64,000 bases of DNA, from contig CATKXW010000004.1 of assembly GCA_949840905.1 (NCBI GenBank), positions 36,182 to 100,181 on the forward strand. The letters are read 5' to 3'. Both the position numbers and the translations under genes were made by a program. Position 1 is the first letter of the stretch; every line of letters starts with the position of its first letter. This document shows positions 42,473-51,031 of this stretch, one piece after another. Under the pieces are notes generated by a model, which was not told where the DNA came from, made no database searches, and saw only the letters and a list, made by a program, of their open reading frames with translations. This stretch comes from an uncultured Eggerthellaceae bacterium. Its GTDB lineage: Bacteria; Actinomycetota; Coriobacteriia; Coriobacteriales; Eggerthellaceae.

Positions 42473-43057
42473 CTAGTCGAGCAGCGCGTTATGCTTCATG
42501 CGCAGCCCACGATCGAGCCCAGCTGCGATGCCGAGGATGCTGAGGGCTCCGTTCGCCCAGGCGGGGAGCGCGAAAGTGGGAATGTGCGGGAGGGTGAGCG
42601 GAAGGCGCAAGAGCTCGGCTCCGTTGGCGAGGGAGTTCACGAGGTTCGGCACCTGCGTCACCAAGGTGACGGAGAGGATCATCCAGGACAGGATGGCTAT
42701 CAGGCGGCTTGCGAGAGGGTGGCGCTTCTCGAAGGACATCCGCAAAGATTCTCCGGTGCCGGCCAGTGGTCTCAGCATGGTGGCATCGCCGCTGCGGCCG
42801 TCGACGAGATGGATGCGCTTCATGCCATAGAGGGCCATGGCGGCTTCGATGGTGGTATGCGGGTCGAGCTGGAAGCGCGCTGGCGATCTGCCCTTCGCGA
42901 ACTCGATGCCGTCGCAGAATAGCGTGACGGTCTCGGAGAAGTCGAAGTAATCCACCTCCACCACCCACTGCTTCCCTCCGTGCGCTATGCCGTAGAGGCC
43001 GCGCCAGAGCGCATCGGATGTCTTCGTTCTCTTCAACGGGTTCGCGGTCATCGCCAT
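42473..43057 (-). CDS. Membrane protein divergent from a TetR regulator
   Basis: A 194-residue protein. The N-terminal half has LWRGLYGIAHGGKQWVVEVD, YFDFSETVTLFCDGIEF and EAAMALYGMKRIHLVDGRSG, a conserved soluble domain of unknown function; two transmembrane helices follow (ASRLIAILSWMILSVTLVTQ and LPAWANGALSILGIAAGL). AGGAAAGGC precedes the ATG. It shares a 79-bp AT-rich promoter region with the tetR gene, so it is probably the regulated target. Confidence 0.75.
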   Translation of the reverse strand: MAMTANPLKRTKTSDALWRGLYGIAHGGKQWVVEVDYFDFSETVTLFCDGIEFAKGRSPARFQLDPHTTIEAAMALYGMKRIHLVDGRSGDATMLRPLAGTGESLRMSFEKRHPLASRLIAILSWMILSVTLVTQVPNLVNSLANGAELLRLPLTLPHIPTFALPAWANGALSILGIAAGLDRGLRMKHNALLD

Positions 43058-43081
43058 GCCTTTCCTGTTTTAATACGGTCA

Positions 43082-43107
43082 TATTATAATACGATTGTAT
43101 TATAATA
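43082..43107. promoter_or_regulatory. AT-rich palindromic operator between the membrane protein and TetR genes
   Basis: TATTATAATAC (43082-43092) and GTATTATAATA (43097-43107) are perfect 11-base arms with a 4-base spacer. Each arm contains a TATAAT-like -10 box, one for each strand. The site lies 30 bases before the tetR start and 25 before the other gene, suiting repression of both by TetR. Confidence 0.82.
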
Positions 43108-43136
43108 AAGGCAAGAAGCCGAGAGGAGAGCGGGAC

Positions 43137-43730
43137 ATGCCGAAGATAGTGGACGAACGTGCGCGGAAGGAGCTGATAGCCGAGGCGGTATGGGCTGTCG
43201 CCACCGAGGAGGGCTTGCCCGCTGCTACCATGCGGGCGGTGGCGGCGCGCTGCGGGCTTTCTGTCGGGGCGATCCAGCATTCATTCCCGAGCCAGGCCGG
43301 GCTGCAGCGCTTCGCCATGGAGCTGATCGTGGAGCGCGTCACGGCGCGCATCGCCTGCGCGGCCCAAGCTGAATCCGGCGACTCGCTGGAAGCGGTGGCC
43401 CGTCTGTTGGAGCAGCTGCTGCCGCTCGATGGCGAGCGCATGACGGAGGCGCGGGTGTGGTCGATGTTCTCCACCATGGCGCTGACCGACGAGAGCCTGC
43501 GGGCCTACGCAGAGGAGATGCAGCGGACCATGGAGGGTTTCTGTCGCGATTGCCTCGCGCATCTGGTGGCGGCCGGCTCCATCGGGAAAGGGGCCGACCT
43601 GCTCCGCGAGGCGAGCGCGCTCCAAGCGTTGTTGGATGGTCTGACCCTGCATCTGCTCCTCGATCCCGGTCGCTCCCAGAGCCGCGATGCTGTCGAGGCG
43701 CTGCGCTCTTTCCTGACGCGCTTGCAGTGA
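43137..43730 (+). CDS. TetR-family transcriptional regulator
   Basis: A 197-residue protein. The HTH is in LIAEAVWAVATEEGLPAATM, RAVAARCGLSVGAIQHSF, followed by a helical ligand-binding region. The start at 43137 follows GAGGAGAGC. It is divergent from the membrane protein gene and almost certainly binds the palindrome between them, repressing itself and its neighbour. Ligand unknown. Confidence 0.9.
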   Translation: MPKIVDERARKELIAEAVWAVATEEGLPAATMRAVAARCGLSVGAIQHSFPSQAGLQRFAMELIVERVTARIACAAQAESGDSLEAVARLLEQLLPLDGERMTEARVWSMFSTMALTDESLRAYAEEMQRTMEGFCRDCLAHLVAAGSIGKGADLLREASALQALLDGLTLHLLLDPGRSQSRDAVEALRSFLTRLQ

Positions 43731-43884
43731 GCGCGCTGCTGGCGAGCTTCGCGGTTGGCGTTCCGGGCGAGGGTCCTAGGGCGGTATACCGGCGATGCGA
43801 ACGCCTGCCGTCCGTTCTTCAAGGGGGTCGGCGCGGGCGACCGAGGCATCGTTAGCAAGCCGGAGCGAGGGGCGGTCGACGGTC

Positions 43885-44178
43885 ATGGTGGAGTCGCTGG
43901 AAGCGGTCATGCTCGTGCGCTTCGGGACGTCGTGACCCCTGAACGCGTGCAAGGACCACAAGGCAGGCACCGCTGCCGACACCAACTGGCAGTTCATCGA
44001 GCTCATCACTTTGGGATGCTCCGCAGGCGTCGTGGTGAAGCTGCTCGCGGGCACCATCACCTGGGTGTTGGTCGTCTATCTCATCGATCTGGTGTTCTTG
44101 GGATTCGACTGGGGCGCGTGCTTCCGCAACAGGCGTCTCGATGCTCGGCGGGCACCTGCCCGCTCCCGCGAGGTCTGA
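43885..44178 (+). pseudogene. Small membrane protein gene interrupted by an in-frame TGA
   Basis: A single frame of 97 codons from an ATG at 43885 reads MVESLEAVMLVRFGTS, then TGA (43933-43935), then continues PLNACKDHKAGTAADTNWQF and through two strong membrane segments (ITLGCSAGVVVKLLAGTITW, LVVYLIDLVFLGFDW) to TGA at 44176. The second part is hydrophobic and protein-like but lacks an ATG. Most likely this is a gene broken by one nonsense mutation; read-through, or reinitiation at a CTG or GTG, cannot be excluded. Confidence 0.5.
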
Positions 44179-44307
44179 GAGGCGTAGGCACCGCGCCCAC
44201 AGCTTTGGGCTACAATGGCGACGGTGATGCTAGAAGGATGCGTGGGCGAAAGGACCCCTGCGCTCTCACCATTTCTGCGATGTCTGCGCGACTTTGAGGA
44301 GACGACC

Positions 44308-46269
44308 ATGAATACGAGCGAACGCTGCTATCGGGAACTGCTCTCCGAAGCGTTTCCTACCCAAGCCGCTGCTTCGGCCGCTCTGCTCGAGCTGACCGCT
44401 CGGTTGACGATGCCGAAGGAGACCGAGCTGTTCGCGTCGGACCTCCATGGCGAGCATGATGCGTTCGACCATCTGCTGCGGAACGGCTCGGGCGCGCTGC
44501 GGCCGCTCATCGACGCCGCGCTGGGCGATGGCGTGGGGGAGCAGGAGAAGGCGGCGCTGGCCTCGTTGATCTGCTATCCGCAGGAGAAGATGGCCTTCGT
44601 TCTGCCCGCGGTGGAAGACGAAGGGCAGTGGCTGACCATCGCCATCGAACGGCTCTTCGCGGTGCTGAGGGAAGCGGCCAGCTCCCATGGGGTGGCGCAG
44701 GTGCGGGCGCTCCTGGCATCGGAGTTCGCGCCGGCGGTCGAGGAGCTGCTGGCCGTTCGGGGAAGCGCGGCCGAGCAGCGAGCGCGGCAGGACGCGGTCA
44801 TCGCGGCAGCTGTTCGCGCGGGACGAGGCGCTGCCTTCGTGGAAGCGCTCGCTTCCACCATCCAGCGCTTGGGCGTGCGGCGGGTGCATATCGTGGGCGA
44901 TGTGTACGATCGTGGTCCGGCCCCCGATGCCATCATGGATGCGTTGGCGAGCTGCCCTGCCCTTGACATCCAGTGGGGCAATCATGACATCGTGTGGATG
45001 GGGGCGGCGCTGGGCCAGCGCGGCTGCATCGCGCATGTGGTGCGCAACTGCGCCCGATATGGCAACCTGTCCATCTTGCAGGACGCCTATGGCATCGACC
45101 TGGGGCCGCTGGCCGCCTTCGCCCAGAACGCTTATGGCGATGACCCATGCGTCGCCTTCGGTCTGAAGGGCGATCCGGGCCTCTCTCCCGAAGAGCGCGA
45201 GCTGAACGTCAAGATACAGAAGGCCATGGCCATCCTTCAGTTCAAGGTGGAAGCGCGCATCATCGCCGATAATCCTGGCTTCGGCCTTGAGGAGCGGAAT
45301 CTGCTGCACCGCATTGACCCTGAGAAGGGTACGGTGGAGGTGGATGGGATGGTCTACGAGCTCACCGATACGATGTTCCCTACCGTCGACTGGGCCGACC
45401 CCTATGGGCTGACGTCCGAGGAAGAGGTGGTGATGCAGAGCCTAGAGCGGGCATTCATCGGCTCGGAGCGCTTGCAGCGCCACATGGCCCTCTTCCTGAA
45501 GGCCGGCAGCCTGTACAAGATATGCGACGACAAGCTGCTGTTCCATGCCAGCGTGCCGCTCAACGACGATGGGTCTCTCAAGCAGGCCGATGTTTTCGGC
45601 GAGACCTATGAGGGCAAGGCGCTCTATGATGTGCTCGAACGCTATGTGCGCGCGGCCTACGAGAGCGCGGATGCGGAAGAGCGGCGCCGTGGGCGCGATC
45701 TGATGTGGTGGCTGTGGCTCAGCCCTGCATCCCCGCTGTTCGCGAAGAGCAAGATGGCCACTTTCGAGCTATACCTCATCGCCGAGAAGGAGGCGCGCAA
45801 GGAGGTCAAGAATCCCTTCTACAGCCTTCTGGGCGACCCGGAGGCCATGGCGGTCATCTTCGAGGACTTCGCCATGGATCCGCGCACCTCGCGCATCGTC
45901 TGCGGTCATGTGCCCGTGAAGGCGAAGGACGGGGAGGACCCGGTCAAGGGTGGCGGGCGTGTGCTCACCATCGATGGCGGCTTCTCTCGGGCCTATCAGC
46001 CTACTACCGGGATCGCTGGCTATACGCTTATAGCGAACGCCGAGGGCCTGGTGCTGGCGGCCCACGAGCCGTTGGAGTCGAAGAGAGCAGCGGTAGAGCG
46101 GGATGCCGACATCCGCTCGACCTATCGGGTCATCGAGCGCGCCGCCGAGCCGGTGCGGGTGGCCGATACCGAGAGCGGCACCCAGCTGAAAGAGCGCATC
46201 GCTGATCTGGAATGGCTGATAGGTGCCTACCGCAGCGGCACCATGGCCGAGCGCGAGGGCTCGCACTAA
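44308..46269 (+). CDS. fbp: Fructose-1,6-bisphosphatase, class III
   Basis: A 653-residue metal-dependent phosphatase of gluconeogenesis, the large class III type of Gram-positive anaerobes. Calcineurin-like metal-binding motifs are SDLHGEHDAFDHLL, VHIVGDVYDRGPAPD, WGNHDIVWMGAA and, near the end, RIVCGHVPVKAKDGED. The start at 44308 follows TGAGGAGAC; the in-frame ATG at 44215 is less likely. Its stop codon overlaps that of the convergent merR gene, with no terminator between. Confidence 0.93.
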   Translation: MNTSERCYRELLSEAFPTQAAASAALLELTARLTMPKETELFASDLHGEHDAFDHLLRNGSGALRPLIDAALGDGVGEQEKAALASLICYPQEKMAFVLPAVEDEGQWLTIAIERLFAVLREAASSHGVAQVRALLASEFAPAVEELLAVRGSAAEQRARQDAVIAAAVRAGRGAAFVEALASTIQRLGVRRVHIVGDVYDRGPAPDAIMDALASCPALDIQWGNHDIVWMGAALGQRGCIAHVVRNCARYGNLSILQDAYGIDLGPLAAFAQNAYGDDPCVAFGLKGDPGLSPEERELNVKIQKAMAILQFKVEARIIADNPGFGLEERNLLHRIDPEKGTVEVDGMVYELTDTMFPTVDWADPYGLTSEEEVVMQSLERAFIGSERLQRHMALFLKAGSLYKICDDKLLFHASVPLNDDGSLKQADVFGETYEGKALYDVLERYVRAAYESADAEERRRGRDLMWWLWLSPASPLFAKSKMATFELYLIAEKEARKEVKNPFYSLLGDPEAMAVIFEDFAMDPRTSRIVCGHVPVKAKDGEDPVKGGGRVLTIDGGFSRAYQPTTGIAGYTLIANAEGLVLAAHEPLESKRAAVERDADIRSTYRVIERAAEPVRVADTESGTQLKERIADLEWLIGAYRSGTMAEREGSH

Positions 46270-46736
46270 GCGTCGCTGCTCTCGTTCGTGGCTGCGTTCA
46301 GACAGGCCTGGCGCAGGGCGAGCATGGCAGCCGGCACCTCGCGGTCGGCAAGCTGCTTCACTGCTCGCTCGCTCCCGCGCTTGACCGCTTCGTCGTAATA
46401 CCAGCATTTATAGGTGATGAAATCGAGGGTGCGTTCCATGGACGCCAGCTCGGCTTTCAGAGCTTCGCGTCGCTCGAAGATGAGGTCGCGTCGAGCTGCG
46501 ATGGTGGCATCGCCTTGTTGGGCGAGCTCGGTATAGCGGCGGATGTCCTTGATGGTGAGCCCTGCCTGCTTGAGGTATCCGATCGTGTGCAGCCATTCCA
46601 TGTCCTGTTCGGTGAAGGTGCGCGCACCGCCTTCGAGGCGCTTCACCTGTGGCAGGAGGCCTTCTTTGTCGTAATAGCGCAACGTTGATGGTGCCACGCC
46701 GGCCATCTTCGCTGCTTCGGCGATGGAGTAGGTCAT
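46266..46736 (-). CDS. MerR-family transcriptional regulator
   Basis: A 156-residue protein. The winged HTH is YSIAEAAKMAGVAPSTLRYYD, with EGLLPQVKRLEGGARTFTE, then a long dimerisation helix (AARRDLIFERREALKAELAS). No conserved cysteines like those of metal sensors are seen in the short C-terminal part, so an organic or thiol ligand is likelier. It is divergent from an aldo-keto reductase gene with a typical MerR promoter. Confidence 0.92.
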   Translation of the reverse strand: MTYSIAEAAKMAGVAPSTLRYYDKEGLLPQVKRLEGGARTFTEQDMEWLHTIGYLKQAGLTIKDIRRYTELAQQGDATIAARRDLIFERREALKAELASMERTLDFITYKCWYYDEAVKRGSERAVKQLADREVPAAMLALRQACLNAATNESSDA

Positions 46737-46759
46737 GGGTCCTCCTCGGCAGAAACCTC

Positions 46760-46790
46760 TTGACTTGAAGCCAACTTCAACGGTTAGGAT
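46760..46790 (+). promoter_or_regulatory. MerR-type promoter of the aldo-keto reductase gene
   Basis: TTGACT (46760-46765) and TAGGAT (46785-46790) are separated by 19 bases, the long spacer on which MerR activators act. Within the spacer a perfect dyad TTGAAG-CCAA-CTTCAA (46765-46780) provides the binding site. Confidence 0.82.
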
Positions 46791-46874
46791 AAGGGCTCAA
46801 CCTTACCAGCGCACCCGGGCTTGTGTAAAGCGCTCGGCGCTCTTCGAGCCCAGGAGTCGAGAGGAGACCTCCCT

Positions 46875-48002
46875 ATGAATGACGCTATCTTCCCTGCATC
46901 GAAGATGGGCTTCGGTTGCATGAGGCTGCCGCTCTTGAACGAAGACGACCCGAAGAGCATCGATCTGCCGCAGTTCGAGCAGATGGTCGACCTCTTCATG
47001 GCGGCGGGAAGCACCTATTTCGACACCGCGTTCGTCTATCACGAGGGAGAATCGGAGGTGGCGCTGGGCAAGGCGCTGGTGGCGCGCTATCCGCGTGATT
47101 CGTTCACCATCGCCACGAAGTGCCTGGCGTGGGCGATGCCCACCAAAGAAGCCGCTCAGGAATGCCTGGACGTGTCGTTGAAGCGCCTCGGCACCGATCA
47201 TGTGGACTACTTCTTGCTGCATAACCTGGGCGGCAAGCGCACTGCGAAGTTCGACGAGTACGATATGTGGAACTATGCTCAGCAGCAGAAGGCGGCGGGG
47301 AAGGTGCGCTACGTAGGCCTCTCCCTTCATGATGACGCGGCCTGCCTCGACGAGCTGCTGACCGCGCACCTGGAGATGGATTTCGTGCAGCTGCAGGTCA
47401 ACTACCTCGATTGGGACGACCCCCACAACGAGGCTGCGCGCCTGATGGAGGTGGCCCGTGCCCATGGCAAGCCGGTCATCATCATGGAGCCGGCCCGCGG
47501 CGGGCGGTTGTGCAACCTGCCTGATGAGGTGGGGCGCATCCTGACGGCGGCGAAGCCCGGTTCCACCCAGGCAGAGTGGGCCTACCGCTTCTGCTGGAAC
47601 CTGCCCAACGTGATCGCGGTGCTCTCGGGCATGTCCACCGTAGAGCAGACGCGCGAGAACATGGCATCTTATGCAGCCAACCAGCCGTTCACGGCAGAGG
47701 AGCGGGCGGCCCTCGACGAGGCGGTGGAGAAGCTGCGCACCATGGCGGCCGTACCATGCACGGCGTGCAACTATTGCGTGAAGGACTGTCCCTCGGGCGT
47801 GAAGATCCCCCAGATCATGGAGCTGCTGAACCTGGAGGCCATGACCCGCGACCATGAGTTCGTCAAGGGGCTCTACAGCTGGCAGGCCGCCGAGGGCCGG
47901 GCGAGCTCATGTATCCGCTGCGGCGTGTGCGAGAGCATGTGCCCCCAGCGCATCGACATCATCGACCAGCTCGCCACCGCCGCTTCCCGCTACGAAAAGT
48001 GA
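46875..48002 (+). CDS. Aldo-keto reductase with C-terminal iron-sulfur domain
   Basis: A 375-residue protein. The N-terminal AKR barrel has MGFGCMRLPLL, FDTAFVYHEGESEVALG with the catalytic Tyr, KCLAWAM with Lys, and YFLLHNLGG with His. The C-terminal 85 residues contain CTACNYCVKDCPSGVKI and CIRCGVCESMCPQRIDI, two [4Fe-4S] clusters. Such fusions are common in anaerobes and may take electrons from ferredoxin. Start at 46875 after GAGGAGAC. Expressed from the MerR promoter; substrate unknown. Confidence 0.93.
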   Translation: MNDAIFPASKMGFGCMRLPLLNEDDPKSIDLPQFEQMVDLFMAAGSTYFDTAFVYHEGESEVALGKALVARYPRDSFTIATKCLAWAMPTKEAAQECLDVSLKRLGTDHVDYFLLHNLGGKRTAKFDEYDMWNYAQQQKAAGKVRYVGLSLHDDAACLDELLTAHLEMDFVQLQVNYLDWDDPHNEAARLMEVARAHGKPVIIMEPARGGRLCNLPDEVGRILTAAKPGSTQAEWAYRFCWNLPNVIAVLSGMSTVEQTRENMASYAANQPFTAEERAALDEAVEKLRTMAAVPCTACNYCVKDCPSGVKIPQIMELLNLEAMTRDHEFVKGLYSWQAAEGRASSCIRCGVCESMCPQRIDIIDQLATAASRYEK

Positions 48003-48155
48003 GCTCGACCGCTCCTTCCTCTGCTTGCGACCCGGTGCTCTTTCGGTGCGGTGGCGGCTGCCTTGCGAGGGCCGAAAGGTGCGGGCGTCCGGGGCGATAT
48101 TCCTATGCCATACAGTAAAATGGAAGACCTGTTCTTCGAGGCAAAGGGAGGCGAT

Positions 48156-48752
48156 ATGACGATGACCATGGATGTTCGGGAAGCGGCGAAGGAGCCGGTG
48201 CTGCGCGTGCGGACGGCGGAGCCCGACGATGCGCAGGAGGTCCTGGATATCTATCGTCACTACGTCGAGAACACCGCCGTGACCTTCGAGTGCATAGCGC
48301 CCACCCTCGATGAGATGCGCGGACGCATCGAGAAGGCCTTGGAACGCTATCCCTATCTGGTGGCCGAGCGCGACGGGCGCATCGTGGGCTTTGCGTCTGC
48401 GGGCCCGTTCAAGACCCGCCACGCCTACGATTGGTCGGTGGAGACCACGGTGTACGTGAGCGCCGCCGAGCGCGGGGCCGGTGTGGGCGCTGCGCTCTAC
48501 GAGGCGCTGGAAGAAGCGTTGCAGCAGATGGGCGTCTTGAACCTCTATGCGTGCGTGGCTTGCCCTGATGTCGAAGACGAATACCTCACCGATGCTAGCT
48601 TCCGCTTCCATGAGAGACGCGGTTTCAGCAAGATAGGCGAGTTTCGCCATTGCGGCAACAAGTTCGGGCGTTGGTACAGCATGACCTGGATGGGCAAGAC
48701 CATCGGCTCCCACGAACCCGATCCGGCCCCCATCCGTCCCTTCGCCGCTTAA
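48156..48752 (+). CDS. GNAT N-acetyltransferase, phosphinothricin/methionine sulfone-like
   Basis: A 198-residue acetyltransferase. VLRVRTAEPDDAQEVLDIYR opens the fold; FASAGPFKTRHAYDWSVETT, YVSAAERGAGVGAALYEAL (the acetyl-CoA loop) and FHERRGFSKIGEFRHCGNKF fit the Pat/MddA group, which acetylates phosphinothricin-like amino acids or methionine sulfoximine. AAAGGGAGGCG precedes the start. Not in an operon. Confidence 0.85.
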   Translation: MTMTMDVREAAKEPVLRVRTAEPDDAQEVLDIYRHYVENTAVTFECIAPTLDEMRGRIEKALERYPYLVAERDGRIVGFASAGPFKTRHAYDWSVETTVYVSAAERGAGVGAALYEALEEALQQMGVLNLYACVACPDVEDEYLTDASFRFHERRGFSKIGEFRHCGNKFGRWYSMTWMGKTIGSHEPDPAPIRPFAA

Positions 48753-48782
48753 GGTCAGCCTGAGAGGCGCAGGTCTGTTCGC

Positions 48783-48866
48783 TCAGACGAAGGTGACGAC
48801 CACGCAAGCGATCATGGTAAGGCAGATGGACCCGAGGATGATCGCGCCCAAGAAGAAGGTCATCAT
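48783..48866 (-). CDS. 27-residue single-helix membrane protein
   Basis: A short ORF, MMTFFLGAIILGSICLTMIA with CVVVTFV after it, forms one hydrophobic helix. GAAAGGAGCTC lies 8 bases before the first ATG, a strong ribosome-binding site, and codon use is as for nearby genes. It could be a regulatory small membrane protein or a subunit of a pump; no homologue is known to me. It lies on the minus strand downstream of a plus-strand acetyltransferase. Confidence 0.6.
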   Translation of the reverse strand: MMTFFLGAIILGSICLTMIACVVVTFV

Positions 48867-48975
48867 GGTCGAGCTCCTTTCTCGCCGTTGGGTCGCTCCT
48901 TTTCGATGAGCCTATGATGCCACCGGCGCATCACGTCTCCCTTGCGCGAACATTACGGTTTCGTGATGAAAGAAG

Positions 48976-49004
48976 AAAGCGGACCGAACGTATCGGTCCG
49001 CTTT
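48976..49004 (-). terminator. Terminator of the NitT/TauT-type ABC operon
   Basis: AAAGCGGACCGA (48976-48987) and TCGGTCCGCTTT (48993-49004) are perfect 12-base arms with a 5-base loop, 46 bases past the substrate-binding gene's stop; on the minus strand CTTCTTTC follows. Confidence 0.82.
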
Positions 49005-49049
49005 CGTTCACAGGTTCGTTCACAGAACGGGTCTGTGCGGGTCAAAAGG

Positions 49050-50129
49050 TCACTTCATATCCTTCAGCCAGTCGATCAGCGGCATCTGGGCGCGCAGCTG
49101 CTCCTCGGTGATCTCGGCGCCCTTCTTCTCGCAGGTCTGCAGGATGGTCTTCATCATCTGGTCGCTCAGCTGCACCTTGAAATCGGCGATGTCGAAGGCT
49201 GCTTGCACGCTCTCGATAGAAGCACCCTCGCTGTCGGCGCAGATCTTCACTGCTTCCTCGGGCTGGGCGTTCATGAAGTCGCAGGCCTTCTGGTCGGCGA
49301 TCAGGAACGCCTTGATGGAGTCCTCCTTCTCGGCGAACACGCTCTTGGTGGTGATGAGGCACGAGACGTTGTAGGAGCCGATGTCGGCGTTGGAACCCAC
49401 CTTGTAGGCACCTTCCACCTGGGCAAGGGCCGTATCCGGGTAGGGCTGGCTGGCCGCCATCATGTCGATGTCGGTGCCGGTGGCAAGGGTGGTGGGCAGC
49501 ACGTTGGCCTTCACGTCGACCAGGGTGATGGGGGCAGCTCCTTGCTCACCGAAGTCGTTGAAGCCGATGTCGAACTTCTTGAGCCATGACTTCAGCTCCG
49601 ATTCGGTGGTGGAACCCTTCTGCACGCCCAGCTTCACCGTGCCGCCCAGGGCCGCGGCGCTCGACTCGAAGGAAGCCTTGACCTCTTGTTCGTTGCCGGT
49701 GTTCGCATCGTAGGGGATGACAGCGGCATCGCCGGTCATCTGGGGGCCGGCCACCCATACCTGCCCGCCGGTGGAGCAGTTGCTGCCGGCCAGCACCACG
49801 ATGTCTTCGCCATGCTGCTTGATGGCGTCGCCCACCGGGCCTTGGCCTGTAGCCGCGATATCGGCTGCTCCGGAGAGCAGGGCTTCCACGGACTGCTGGC
49901 CCGAACCGGTCACGGGGTTGAGGGTCACCTCGGGGCCCGCCTCCTTGAAGTAGCCCTGATGGTCGCCCACGATGATATCCTCGTAGCTGGCCTTGTTCAG
50001 ATACGCGACCGACAAAGGCGCGTAGTCCTTCGCTGCTGGTGCGCTCTGCGGAGCGGTGCAGCCAGCCACAGCGCCCAAGGTCAGGGTAGCCGCGAGCGCG
50101 GTCGCCACGATGCGCAACGCCTTCTTCAT
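49050..50129 (-). CDS. ABC transporter substrate-binding lipoprotein, NitT/TauT family
   Basis: A 359-residue exported protein. MKKALRIVATALAATLTLGA ends in a lipobox VAGC, so it is lipid anchored. The ligand-binding domain has SVAYLNKASYEDIIVGDHQG, TGSGQQSVEALLSGAADIAA and GQGPVGDAIKQHGEDIVVLA, as in sulfonate/nitrate/thiamine-precursor binding proteins. Third gene of the transcript permease-ATPase-binding protein. The substrate (sulfonate, nitrate-like or riboflavin precursor) is not predictable. Confidence 0.9.
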   Translation of the reverse strand: MKKALRIVATALAATLTLGAVAGCTAPQSAPAAKDYAPLSVAYLNKASYEDIIVGDHQGYFKEAGPEVTLNPVTGSGQQSVEALLSGAADIAATGQGPVGDAIKQHGEDIVVLAGSNCSTGGQVWVAGPQMTGDAAVIPYDANTGNEQEVKASFESSAAALGGTVKLGVQKGSTTESELKSWLKKFDIGFNDFGEQGAAPITLVDVKANVLPTTLATGTDIDMMAASQPYPDTALAQVEGAYKVGSNADIGSYNVSCLITTKSVFAEKEDSIKAFLIADQKACDFMNAQPEEAVKICADSEGASIESVQAAFDIADFKVQLSDQMMKTILQTCEKKGAEITEEQLRAQMPLIDWLKDMK

Positions 50130-50213
50130 GTTCTCGTCCTTTCTCGATGGTCCGTTCTATCCTTCGGCTCCTCCGCGCGGGCGCGCCCGTGATGAGGGGG
50201 AGGGAAAGCCTCG

Positions 50214-51026
50214 TTAGGTGATCGTCGCGCCTTCGAGCTCGTCGTTGCTGTCGAAGGTGGAGGGAAGCAGCGCACGGATCTGATCGGCGAGGGCGCGCGC
50301 AGCAGGCGAGCCAGGGGTGCGGTCGAAGTCCTCATCGAGTCGCCACTGGTCGATGATGCGGCCGGGCGAGGAGGAGAACAGCACGATGCGCGAGGACATG
50401 GCCACGGCTTCAGAGATGTTGTGGGTGACGAACACGATGGTCTTGCGGTCGCGGCGCCACAGCTCGAACAGGCTTCGGTCCAGCTCTGAGCGGGTCTGCT
50501 CGTCGAGGGCGCTGAAGGGCTCGTCCATGAGGAACACGTCGGAATCCATGGCGAGAAGGCGGGCGATGGCCACTCGTTGGCGCATGCCGCCCGAGAGGGT
50601 GTTGGGACGTCGGTCAGCTGCGTGAGCAAGCCCTACCTGGGCAAGGGCCTCATCGGCTCGGCGTATGGCGCTGGTCTTCTCGAAGGGATGCCCGAGGGCT
50701 TTGGCGGAGCTGCGCAGTGCGAACAAGAGGTTCTGTCGCACCGTGAGCCATGGCATGAGGCTGTATTCCTGGAAGACCACGCCACGATGGGGGTCGGGCT
50801 TCGCGATGGGATGCCCCTTGAAGGTCACCTGGCCTTCGGTGGGCTGCAAGAAGCCTGCCATGAGCGAGAGGGTGACGGTCTTGCCGCAGCCGGAGGGGCC
50901 GAGCAGGCTGACGAACTCGCCTTCTTCTATGGAGAGGCTGACGTCGTGAAGGGCCACCATGGCGCGGGTGCGCTTGCGGTCGGTGAAGAACGCCTGGCTG
51001 ACATGGGAGAGCTCGAGCAGCGTCAT
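50214..51026 (-). CDS. ABC transporter ATPase, NitT/TauT family
   Basis: A 270-residue ATPase. Walker A GPSGCGKT, signature LSGGMRQRVAIARLLAM, Walker B FLMDEPFSALD and the H-loop FVTHNI are complete. The start at 51026 is preferred over a GTG at 51035 because of the spacing to AGAGG. Just after the permease gene and before the binding-protein gene, 84 bases away. Confidence 0.93.
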   Translation of the reverse strand: MTLLELSHVSQAFFTDRKRTRAMVALHDVSLSIEEGEFVSLLGPSGCGKTVTLSLMAGFLQPTEGQVTFKGHPIAKPDPHRGVVFQEYSLMPWLTVRQNLLFALRSSAKALGHPFEKTSAIRRADEALAQVGLAHAADRRPNTLSGGMRQRVAIARLLAMDSDVFLMDEPFSALDEQTRSELDRSLFELWRRDRKTIVFVTHNISEAVAMSSRIVLFSSSPGRIIDQWRLDEDFDRTPGSPAARALADQIRALLPSTFDSNDELEGATIT

Positions 51027-51031
51027 GATGC

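Noticed and set aside
42489..43280. 263-codon minus-strand ORF across the tetR promoter
   Set aside because: Overlaps the membrane protein in another frame, and reads through the operator and the tetR start; a composition artefact.
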